64,000 nt of DNA from BOG-938 sp048498155. GTDB taxonomy: Bacteria; Pseudomonadota; Alphaproteobacteria; Caulobacterales; Caulobacteraceae. Under the pieces are notes generated by a model. That model did no database searches and was not told the origin of the DNA. It saw only the letters and a program-made list of their open reading frames with translations. The translations under genes were made by a program, and so were the position numbers. This document shows, one piece after another, positions 58,230-64,000 of this stretch (positions within the stretch are counted from its first letter, which is position 1; each line of letters starts with the position of its first letter). The stretch lies in contig JBEHYN010000008.1 of assembly GCA_048498155.1 (NCBI GenBank), positions 1 to 64,000 of the forward strand, in the 5' to 3' direction.

Positions 58230-59369
58230 ATGCTGGACACAACGTCCATGACCAGTTTTCAAGGAATTCCTTCGGGACGCATGGCGAATTTCCTTTCCCC
58301 CGGCGCGGGCGCGCCCGTCCCGATCGGTCCCACGCTGGGCCAGCTCGACGAGCGCGCCAGGGATATTTTCCGCCGGATCGTGGAATCCTACCTGGAAACG
58401 GGCGATCCGGTGGGCTCGCGCACCATTTCGCGCGGGGGCGTTGCCCTGTCGCCCGCCTCCATCCGCAACACCATGCAGGACTTGGCGCAGTTGGGCCTTT
58501 TGGGCGCGCCCCATTCCAGCTCCGGGCGCATGCCGACCCATATGGGCCTGCGCCTGTTCGTGGACGGCCTGCTGGAAGTGGGCGACCTGGGCGACGATGA
58601 ACGCCAGCAGATCGAAACGCGCCTGGCCGGGCGCGGGCGAAACTTTCAGGACGCCCTGGACGAAGCTTCATCGCTGTTGTCGGGCCTGGCGGGCGGCGCC
58701 GGAGTGGTGATGGCGCCGGCGCGCGATGCTGGGGTCAAGCACGTGGAGTTTGTGGCGCTGGGCCCCGATCAGGCCCTGGCCGTGATGGTGTTCGAGGACG
58801 GCCAGGTGGAGAACCGCCTGATGCGCCGCTCCGCCGGCATGACGCCCTCGGCCCTGCAGGAGGCCTCCAACTTCCTCAATTCCCGCATCCTCGGGCGCAC
58901 GCTTCTTGAAGCCAAGGCCGAGATTCGCGGGGAGCTGGACCGCGCCAAGCGCGAACTGGACACGACGGCCGCCCGGTTGGTGGAGGATGGCTTGGCCGCC
59001 TGGGGCGGGGGCGAGGACGCCGACCGGGCCCTGATCGTGCGCGGCCGCGCCAACCTGCTGGATGATCGTTCGGCCCTGGAAGACCTGGAGCGGGTGCGCA
59101 TGCTGTTCGACGACCTCGAGCAGAAGGAACAGCTGATCGGGCTGCTGGACGATGTGCGCGAAGCGGAGGGCGTGCGGATATTTATCGGCGCCGAAACGCG
59201 GCTTTTTTCTTTGTCGGGTTCCGCTGTGATCGCGGCGCCCTATATGAACGGCCGACAGAAGGTGGTCGGGGCGATCGGCGTGATCGGACCGGCGCGTTTG
59301 AACTATGCCCGCATTATCCCGTTGGTGGACTACACCGCCCGGGTGCTCGGGCGGATGCTTGAGACTTAA
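58230..59369 (+). CDS. hrcA: heat-inducible transcription repressor HrcA
   Basis: Represses chaperonin genes through CIRCE operators. N-terminal winged helix ERARDIFRRIVESYLETGDPVGSRTISRGGVALSPASIRNTMQDLAQLGLL, then dimerisation and the C-terminal domain ending YARIIPLVDYTARVLGRML. About 379 residues; ATGs at 58248 and 58281 are alternative starts, and the N-terminal 35 residues before the HTH are not conserved-looking. I see no CIRCE palindrome upstream, so the repressor targets lie elsewhere (probably groESL). Coupled to grpE by 12 bases. Confidence 0.92.
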   Translation: MLDTTSMTSFQGIPSGRMANFLSPGAGAPVPIGPTLGQLDERARDIFRRIVESYLETGDPVGSRTISRGGVALSPASIRNTMQDLAQLGLLGAPHSSSGRMPTHMGLRLFVDGLLEVGDLGDDERQQIETRLAGRGRNFQDALDEASSLLSGLAGGAGVVMAPARDAGVKHVEFVALGPDQALAVMVFEDGQVENRLMRRSAGMTPSALQEASNFLNSRILGRTLLEAKAEIRGELDRAKRELDTTAARLVEDGLAAWGGGEDADRALIVRGRANLLDDRSALEDLERVRMLFDDLEQKEQLIGLLDDVREAEGVRIFIGAETRLFSLSGSAVIAAPYMNGRQKVVGAIGVIGPARLNYARIIPLVDYTARVLGRMLET

Positions 59370-59381
59370 GAGGACCAGACC

Positions 59382-59987
59382 ATGACCGATGATTTCGCGC
59401 CGGACGACGGCGGCATCTCGGAGGAAGAGGCGGAATTCGATGTCGCCGAGGCGCTTGAGACGTTGCAGGCGGAAAACGCCGCCCTGCGCGATCAGGCCCT
59501 GCGCTATGCCGCCGAGGCCGAGAACACCAAGCGCCGGGCCGAGCGCGAGGCCAATGACGCGCGCGCCTTCGCCATCCAGAAATTCGCCCGCGACCTGCTG
59601 GGCGTGGCCGACAACCTGTCGCGCGCCCTGCAGCACGCGCCGCGCGAGGATGCGGACCCGGTGGTCAAGACCTTCGTGCTCGGCATCGAAATGACCGACA
59701 AGGAACTGGCCCAGGCGTTCGAGCGCAACGGCCTGAAAAAGATCGACCCGGCCAAGGGCGCCAAGTTCGACCCCAATGTGCACCAGGCCATGATGGAGCA
59801 GGAGGCCCCCGACGTGGACCCCGGTTCGGTGGTTCAGTCCGTGCAGGTCGGCTTTGAGCTTTATGGGCGCGTGGTGCGCCCGGCCATGGTGGTGGTCGCG
59901 GCCAAGACGGCGGCGGGGAAGGCGCCGGCCAATGGCTACGCTGCGGCGGAGACGGATGCCGGCGGGGCGGTGGATACCAAGGCTTAA
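59382..59987 (+). CDS. grpE: nucleotide exchange factor GrpE
   Basis: 201 residues: acidic N-terminus, a long coiled-coil (LETLQAENAALRDQALRYAAEAENTKRRAEREANDARAFAIQKFARDLLGVADNLSRAL) and the C-terminal beta domain (FERNGLKKIDPAKGAKFDPNVHQAMMEQEA...VQVGFELYGRVVRPAMVVVA). It releases ADP from DnaK. Downstream partner of hrcA, with a complex repeat region after its stop. Confidence 0.97.
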   Translation: MTDDFAPDDGGISEEEAEFDVAEALETLQAENAALRDQALRYAAEAENTKRRAEREANDARAFAIQKFARDLLGVADNLSRALQHAPREDADPVVKTFVLGIEMTDKELAQAFERNGLKKIDPAKGAKFDPNVHQAMMEQEAPDVDPGSVVQSVQVGFELYGRVVRPAMVVVAAKTAAGKAPANGYAAAETDAGGAVDTKA

Positions 59988-60001
59988 AATAGAAGCGCTC
60001 C

Positions 60002-60151
60002 CCCTCCCCCTCGATGGGGGAAGGGTTGGGGATGGGGGTGGACGCGCAGTGGGCTCCAAATGGTCGCAAGAGGCGGCGCCGCCTCCTGCTCCCCTTCCTG
60101 AAACCTCTTGCCTCCACCCCCATCCCCGCCCTCCCCCATCGAGGGGGAAGG
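60002..60151. repeat. long inverted repeat after grpE
   Basis: Arms of about 40 bp, beginning CCCTCCCCCTCGATGGGGGA (60002) and TCCACCCCCATCCCCGCCCT (60113), are near-perfect reverse complements, each containing its own small C-rich/G-rich hairpin. They enclose about 70 bp. The right arm is continuous with copy 2 of the 200-bp repeat. The 397-bp gap 59988-60384 shows no gene. Confidence 0.8.
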
Positions 60152-60330
60152 ATGCCTTATTCTGAATCCTCAGCCCCCCCGCCGCTCGCATGGCGAGTCT
60201 GCTTTCGAACGGCCCGGCCCCGTCAAGGACGCCGCTACGCGTCGCCGCGATGCGGTCGGCAAAGCCGATCCTTGACCGGACCAGGCCTTCGAAACATCAT
60301 TCCACCATGCGATCAACGGCGGACTGAGCG
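60134..60330. repeat. about 200-bp intergenic repeat, copy 2
   Basis: Matches copy 1 (56824-57027) at CCCCCATC.AGGGGGAAGG, CCTTATTCTGAA, GGCGAGTCTGCTTTCGAA, GGCCCGGCCCCGTCAAGGA, TCCTTGAC.GGACC.GGCC, TTCGAAA.ATCATTCCA and CAACGGCGG. The hairpin arms are conserved while the loop differs. Lies after grpE and before a terminator-like palindrome. Confidence 0.8.
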
Positions 60331-60340
60331 CCTTACTTTT

Positions 60341-60378
60341 CCACCGCTCATCCCGGCCTTCGCCGGGATGAGCGGTGG
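60341..60378. terminator. 17-bp perfect palindrome before the moeB stop (REP-like core)
   Basis: CCACCGCTCATCCCGGC, loop CTTC, then GCCGGGATGAGCGGTGG is a perfect 17-bp stem. It sits six bases from the moeB stop codon and after the grpE repeat region, so it can end both convergent transcripts. It shares the CCGCTCATCCC core of the elements at 32014, 32394 and 55100. Confidence 0.75.
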
Positions 60379-60384
60379 GTAGGG

Positions 60385-61158
60385 TCAGCCCTCGCCGCAC
60401 GCCGGACACTCCGGATCAACGCTCAGCCGCACCGTCCGGCTTTCGCCGTCCAGCGCGTCGTATAGCCACAGCCGCCCAGTCAGCGCCTCCCCAGCGCCCG
60501 TGATCAGCTTGATCGCCTCCAGGGCCATCATCGAGCCGACCACCCCGGCCAGGGCGCCGACCACGCCGACCAGGGCGCAGGTTTCGGCTTCGGGCGGGAT
60601 GTGGGGGACGAGACACCGGTAGCAGGGTTGGCGCTGCTCCAGCGGCTTGCCGCGGGTCAACCCGCCGCGGAATATGCCGACCTGGCCGCTCCAGCGGGCG
60701 ATGGCGCCGGAAATCAGGACCTTGCCCGTGGCCAGGCAGGCGTCGTTGACGGCGAACCGCGTGGCGAAATCGTCGGTGCCGTCCAGCACCAGATCGTAAG
60801 GCGCAACCAGATCGGCGGCGTTGGCCGGGGTCAAGGGCTGGTTGATGGCGATCAGGCCGATGTCTGGATTGAGGGCGGCCAGATGCTGCGCCGCCGCCTC
60901 AGTCTTCGGCCGCCCCACGTCAGCGGCGCTGTAGAGCACCTGCCGTTGCAGGTTGGACAAGGCCACCGTGTCCGGATCCACCAGGCCGATCTGGCCCACG
61001 CCCGCCGCCGCCAGATAGAGCGCTGCGGGCGAGCCCAGTCCACCGGCGCCGACGATCAGCACCTTGGCGGCCTTCAGCGTCTGCTGACCCGGCCCGCCGA
61101 TCTCGCGCAGGACCAGATGGCGGGCGTAGCGCTCGACCTCTTGCTCGCTGAAACTCAC
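60385..61158 (-). CDS. moeB: ThiF/MoeB-type sulfur-carrier adenylyltransferase
   Basis: E1-like enzyme that adenylates a small sulfur carrier (MoaD or ThiS). 257 residues: YARHLVLREIGGPGQQTLKAAKVLIVGAGGLGSPAALYLAAAGVG with the GxGxxG motif and Arg finger region, YDLVLDGTDDFATRFAVNDACLATGK, and paired zinc Cys CYRC and CPAC. Without a rhodanese domain, so MoeB- versus ThiF-type cannot be resolved from sequence; no mo or thi operon is next to it. Overlaps DUF2244 by four bases on the minus strand. Confidence 0.85.
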   Translation of the reverse strand: MSFSEQEVERYARHLVLREIGGPGQQTLKAAKVLIVGAGGLGSPAALYLAAAGVGQIGLVDPDTVALSNLQRQVLYSAADVGRPKTEAAAQHLAALNPDIGLIAINQPLTPANAADLVAPYDLVLDGTDDFATRFAVNDACLATGKVLISGAIARWSGQVGIFRGGLTRGKPLEQRQPCYRCLVPHIPPEAETCALVGVVGALAGVVGSMMALEAIKLITGAGEALTGRLWLYDALDGESRTVRLSVDPECPACGEG

Positions 61159-61646
61159 GGGGCAGTCGCGCCGCTGTGACGCTCGGCGCGGGCGCTCTGC
61201 ACGGCCGCCTGGAGTATTTGCCCGAAATCACTGCGCTCTTGGGGGCTGAGTTGCCGCGCGAGGATCAGACTGCGGCCCGACAGGGCCAGGCGTACATGGG
61301 CCTCTTCGGCCTCGCCGCCCAATTCCACCCGGGTAAAGGCGGTGGGCGAACGCCAGATCGTGCGGCGGGTGGAGCCGATCTCGTGCATCACGCGGACCTC
61401 ATCGGCGGTCACCTGCACCCGCTCGGCCTGTCGGCCCTGACGGTAGCTGGCGCGGAAGGCCAAGGTGACGGCCAGGAAATCCAGCCCGAGAAAAATCGGG
61501 ATCGGCGCCGCGTGCAGAGCCAGCACCATCAAGGCCCCTACAGCCAGATTCACAAACGCCAAGCCGCCGAGCAGCACATAGAGCCCGCTCTTGGGCAGAG
61601 AACGGTTGGGCGTCAGCACGGCGTCCAGGTGCAGCAGGGCGTCCAT
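61155..61646 (-). CDS. DUF2244 membrane protein
   Basis: 163 residues: two adjacent membrane helices (LYVLLGGLAFVNLAVGALMVLAL and IPIFLGLDFLAVTLAF) near the N-terminus, then a soluble beta-rich domain (VQVTADEVRVMHEIGSTRRTIWRSPTAFTRVEL) matching DUF2244, an alphaproteobacterial family of unknown role. It precedes moeB with an ATGA overlap. Confidence 0.85.
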   Translation of the reverse strand: MDALLHLDAVLTPNRSLPKSGLYVLLGGLAFVNLAVGALMVLALHAAPIPIFLGLDFLAVTLAFRASYRQGRQAERVQVTADEVRVMHEIGSTRRTIWRSPTAFTRVELGGEAEEAHVRLALSGRSLILARQLSPQERSDFGQILQAAVQSARAERHSGATAP

Positions 61647-61743
61647 CGCCTCAATTTAGCGCATCGTGCGATGATCGGGCACGAGATATTGCGGCGGCGC
61701 GGTGGTGGCCAGCGTGACACGCACAACCCTGCCGCCAAAACGA

Positions 61744-61758
61744 ATAGAGCTGGTCTAT
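61744..61758 (+). promoter_or_regulatory. predicted OxyR operator before ahpC
   Basis: ATAG-AGCTGGT-CTAT at 61744-61758 is an exact ATAG-N7-CTAT OxyR half operator; seven bases later CGAA and, after another seven, CAAT give a degenerate second half (CAAT matching three of four). It lies about 100 bases before the ahpC ATG in an unusually AT-rich promoter. Confidence 0.65.
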
Positions 61759-61857
61759 ATATAACCGAAAAACTATCAATTCGTATTGTGGATCGGAAGC
61801 GCTTACTTGGTGTTGCACAGGCCTACAGCGGCCCAGTGCCATATCAGGAGTTCAGTC

Positions 61858-62412
61858 ATGTTGACCGTCGGCGATAAACTGCCCGATTTCAAAATCATCG
61901 GCGTGAAGCCGAAATTCAACCGCCATGAAGAGGATGGGGTCAGCGCCTTCGAGCCGCTGAACCAGGACAGTTTTCCGGGCAAGTGGAAGGTCATCTTCTT
62001 TTATCCTAAGGACTTCACCTTCGTCTGCCCGACCGAGATCACCGCCTTCGCTGCGCTCAGCCGCGAATTCGAGGACCGGGACACGGTGGTTCTGGGCGGC
62101 TCGACCGACAATGAGCATTCCAAGCTCGGGTGGCGGCGTGAGCATCCGGATCTCACCGGCCTGCCGATCTGGCAGTTTGCCGACAGCGGCGGGCGCTTTT
62201 CTCGGGCCCTGGGCGTTCTGAACGAGGCCGAAGGCGTGGCCTTTCGGGCGACCTTCGTGGTCGATCCGCTCAATGTGATCCAGCACGTCTATGTGACCAA
62301 CCTGAACGTCGGCCGCAATCCGCAGGACACCCTGCGCGTGTTGGACGCCCTGCAGACCGACGAGCTGTGCGCCTGCAATCGCCCGGTGGGCGGTGAGACC
62401 TTGGCGGCCTGA
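61858..62412 (+). CDS. ahpC: alkyl hydroperoxide reductase AhpC (peroxiredoxin)
   Basis: Reduces organic and hydrogen peroxides. 184 residues; peroxidatic Cys-57 in FYPKDFTFVCPTEI, and the CxC pair Cys-171/Cys-173 in DELCACNRPVGG, the three-Cys pattern of the AhpC type reduced by AhpD. ATG 61858 gives the conserved MLTVGDKLPDF start. ahpD is 79 bases downstream, with an OxyR operator upstream of the pair. Confidence 0.94.
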   Translation: MLTVGDKLPDFKIIGVKPKFNRHEEDGVSAFEPLNQDSFPGKWKVIFFYPKDFTFVCPTEITAFAALSREFEDRDTVVLGGSTDNEHSKLGWRREHPDLTGLPIWQFADSGGRFSRALGVLNEAEGVAFRATFVVDPLNVIQHVYVTNLNVGRNPQDTLRVLDALQTDELCACNRPVGGETLAA

Positions 62413-62491
62413 CCCCCTTCAGGCCCTAAGTGGAGGCGGCGCTTTTCCTCCCCCGCGCCGCCTCCAGCCCCATTGAAAGAAAGGCAAGACC

Positions 62492-63025
62492 GTGTCGATC
62501 GACGCCCTAAGAGACCTGCTGCCCGCTTACGCCAAGGATCTCAGCTTGAATCTGTCGTCCCTGGCGGGCGAAACCGTGCTGACCGACCAGCAAAAGTGGG
62601 GCGCCTTGCTCGCCAGCGCCTATGCCGTGGGCGAGGGACGAACGGTTCAGGCCATCGCCGGCGCGGCGCAGGCGGCGGGCCTGACCGAAGAGGCGGCGAA
62701 CGCGGCCAAGGCGGCGGCGGCGATGATGGGCATGAATAATGTCTACTACCGGACCCTGCACCTGCTGAAGAACAGCGAGTACCGCACCTTGCCTGCCCGG
62801 CTGCGCATGAACATCATCGCCAATCCGGGGGCTGACAAAACCGATTTCGAGCTGTGGAGCCTAGCGGTGTCGGCGATCAACGGCTGCGGCGCCTGTCTGG
62901 ACTCCCACGAAGAGGAGCTGAAAAAGCGCAGGGTTCCCGCCGCCCAGATACAGACGGCCTTCCGCATCGCGGCGGTGGTCAACGCTGTATCACGAGTGTT
63001 GGCGGCGGAAGCGGCAACGGCCTAA
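62492..63025 (+). CDS. ahpD: alkyl hydroperoxidase AhpD
   Basis: Thioredoxin-like reductant of AhpC. 177 residues; catalytic Cys-132 and Cys-135 in NGCGACLDSHEEELKK with His-139, the CxxCxxxH centre of AhpD. GTG 62492 start. Overlaps the convergent murI by four bases. Together with AhpC it forms a lipoamide- or adaptor-driven peroxidase instead of AhpF. Confidence 0.94.
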   Translation: MSIDALRDLLPAYAKDLSLNLSSLAGETVLTDQQKWGALLASAYAVGEGRTVQAIAGAAQAAGLTEEAANAAKAAAAMMGMNNVYYRTLHLLKNSEYRTLPARLRMNIIANPGADKTDFELWSLAVSAINGCGACLDSHEEELKKRRVPAAQIQTAFRIAAVVNAVSRVLAAEAATA

Positions 63026-63873
63026 GCGGCTTCGAACCGCACTGGTCCGCCCCAGAAGGCCTCAACTAGGCCGCTTTGGGGGCCCGGCGCGCCGGTGGTG
63101 AGGAAGCGACGGCCAGCGCCTGAGCCCATGTCATATTCGCCGTGGGCCGCCAGATAGCGCTCCAGCGCGTCAGCTGTGGCCCCGGGCTGGTGGATCAGGG
63201 CCGCGCCTGGGGGCAAGGCGGCGCGAAATAGGTTTCCCGCCAACTCATAATGGGTGCAGCCCAGGACCCAGCGGTCAGGCGCTCGCCCGACCCGGCGGAT
63301 CAGGGCCTCCACGTGCGCCCGGATCTGCGCGACCAAGGCGGCCTCGTCGGCGCCGGATTCTATCATTTGGGCCAGGTTGGGGCATGGCTCGGTAAACACA
63401 GCCAGATCGCCGCGACGCTTGTCGATCTCGATCTCATAGACCCGGCTGGCCGCCGTTTGAGGGGTGCAGAACACGCCCAGGACTTCGAGCGCTTGGGCCT
63501 TTTCCGGGGGAAACTCCAGCGCCTGAGCCCACGGCAGCCCGGTGGCCGCCTCTATGGTCGGCACGATGATGCCGAGCACATTGGCGGGGCGTCCCCGCGC
63601 CGCTCGAAAGCCGGGCAGCCAGGTTTGCTGCAGTCGGCGCAAGGCTATGGCCGATGCGGTGTTACAGCCCAGCACCACCAAGTCAGCGCCCGCCGTGAAC
63701 AGCCGCTCGCAGCCCTGGCGGGTTAGCTCCACGATGCGCTCGCCCGGCAAGGCGCCGTAAGGCGCATGGGCTTGATCGGCCAGATAGATGAAATCGGCCT
63801 TGGGGAACCGCTCCACCAAAGCCCGATGGATCGACAAGCCGCCGACCCCCGAATCGAATACCCCAATCGCCAT
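63022..63873 (-). CDS. murI: glutamate racemase
   Basis: Makes D-glutamate for peptidoglycan. 283 residues; first catalytic Cys in VVLGCNTASAIALRRL and second in WVLGCTHYELAGNLF, with the VFDSGVGGLSIHRAL substrate loop at the N-terminus. The ATG at 63873 is ten bases from the stop of the L,D-transpeptidase on the same strand, making a small wall-synthesis operon. Confidence 0.95.
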   Translation of the reverse strand: MAIGVFDSGVGGLSIHRALVERFPKADFIYLADQAHAPYGALPGERIVELTRQGCERLFTAGADLVVLGCNTASAIALRRLQQTWLPGFRAARGRPANVLGIIVPTIEAATGLPWAQALEFPPEKAQALEVLGVFCTPQTAASRVYEIEIDKRRGDLAVFTEPCPNLAQMIESGADEAALVAQIRAHVEALIRRVGRAPDRWVLGCTHYELAGNLFRAALPPGAALIHQPGATADALERYLAAHGEYDMGSGAGRRFLTTGAPGPQSGLVEAFWGGPVRFEAA

Positions 63874-63883
63874 GCGGCGCAGT

Positions 63884-64000
63884 CTAGACCGGCCTAGGCG
63901 GCGGCGGCGAGGCTTGGATTTTCACGACGTCGCCGGGCTTGGCCACGGCCAGCAGCCGCTCCAGGTCATCTCGCGCAAGGGCCACGCACCCTTCTGTCGG
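63884..64000 (-). CDS. C-terminal end of an L,D-transpeptidase (YkuD domain), cut by the window edge
   Basis: The last 38 codons read TEGCVALARDDLERLLA, then AKPGDVVKIQASP and a Pro-rich end. TEGCVALA is the catalytic-Cys motif (SxGCVxL type) of YkuD L,D-transpeptidases, which make 3-3 peptidoglycan cross-links. The stop is ten bases before murI, so the two are likely co-transcribed. Confidence 0.8.
   Translation of the reverse strand, partial: PTEGCVALARDDLERLLAVAKPGDVVKIQASPPPPRPV

Noticed and set aside
58155..58230. Possible CIRCE operator upstream of hrcA
   Set aside because: No TTAGCACTC-type inverted repeat is present; hrcA appears to be expressed without CIRCE here.
1..64000. CRISPR arrays, insertion sequences, prophage genes, toxin-antitoxin or restriction islands
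   Set aside because: I found no regular direct-repeat array, transposase, integrase, phage structural gene or restriction-modification motif in the translated frames; the only repeats are palindromic or short intergenic ones.

Overview
The window is GC-rich, almost wholly coding, and looks like the replication-origin region of an alphaproteobacterium of the order Caulobacterales (Caulobacter, Phenylobacterium, Brevundimonas or a relative; I cannot fix the genus). The evidence is the gene order hemJ-hemH-hemE / origin / ppsR-maf-aroE-coaE-dnaQ / secB, which from memory is that around Caulobacter Cori; parAB-rsmG-mnmG-mnmE about 10 kb away with ParB-binding parS palindromes between and inside those genes; two perfect TTAA-N7-TTAA CtrA boxes and an exact DnaA box in the hemE-ppsR gap; and lineage-typical proteins (NtrZ-like, DUF3576 lipoprotein, DUF6489).

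Layout. 0-13 kb: bioB, divergent mutS, an unrecognised 380-aa protein, a DUF4345 protein, yggS, a degenerate ThiE-like protein, an NtrZ-like protein, then DUF3576-leuS-lptE-holA. 12.8-20.6 kb: the segregation and tRNA-modification block parB, parA, rsmG, mnmG, mnmE (minus strand) with three parS sites, a quinone oxidoreductase and a glutathione S-transferase. 20.6-24.8 kb: rho and the late haem genes hemJ, hemH, hemE. 24.75-25.24 kb: the putative chromosomal origin. 25.2-32.0 kb: a tight operon ppsR-maf-aroE-coaE-dnaQ, then secB and Tim44-mltA-smr. 32.0-36.3 kb: hisB-hisH-hisA-hisF-hisE with a PfkB sugar/nucleoside kinase upstream. 36.4-47.6 kb: a pepsin-like aspartic protease homologue, nth, oxyR-rsmB, glnD, an envelope pair (unknown secreted protein plus M23 lipoprotein), murJ, tRNA-Ala(CGC), yggT and a DUF167 reading frame with no ordinary start codon. 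47.6-64 kb: galE, dnaJ/dnaK, alkB, an alpha/beta hydrolase, hemW, rdgB, a glycerate-kinase-like protein, rph, hrcA-grpE, a MoeB/ThiF protein, DUF2244, ahpC-ahpD, murI and the end of an L,D-transpeptidase.

Most of the window is conserved housekeeping DNA, and I see no phage, IS, CRISPR or toxin-antitoxin island. The items most worth a second look are: the pepsin-fold (family A1) protease homologue; the yggT/DUF167 arrangement, in which two proteins share one frame separated by a single TGA and the second has no ATG/GTG/TTG start; matching ATAG-N7-CTAT OxyR-type operators in front of oxyR and of ahpCD; a pair of about 200-bp intergenic repeats with long hairpin arms; a family of about 97-bp REP-like palindromes, one of which abuts and probably supplies the ribosome-binding site of hisE; and clustered GANTC (CcrM-type) sites in several promoters.
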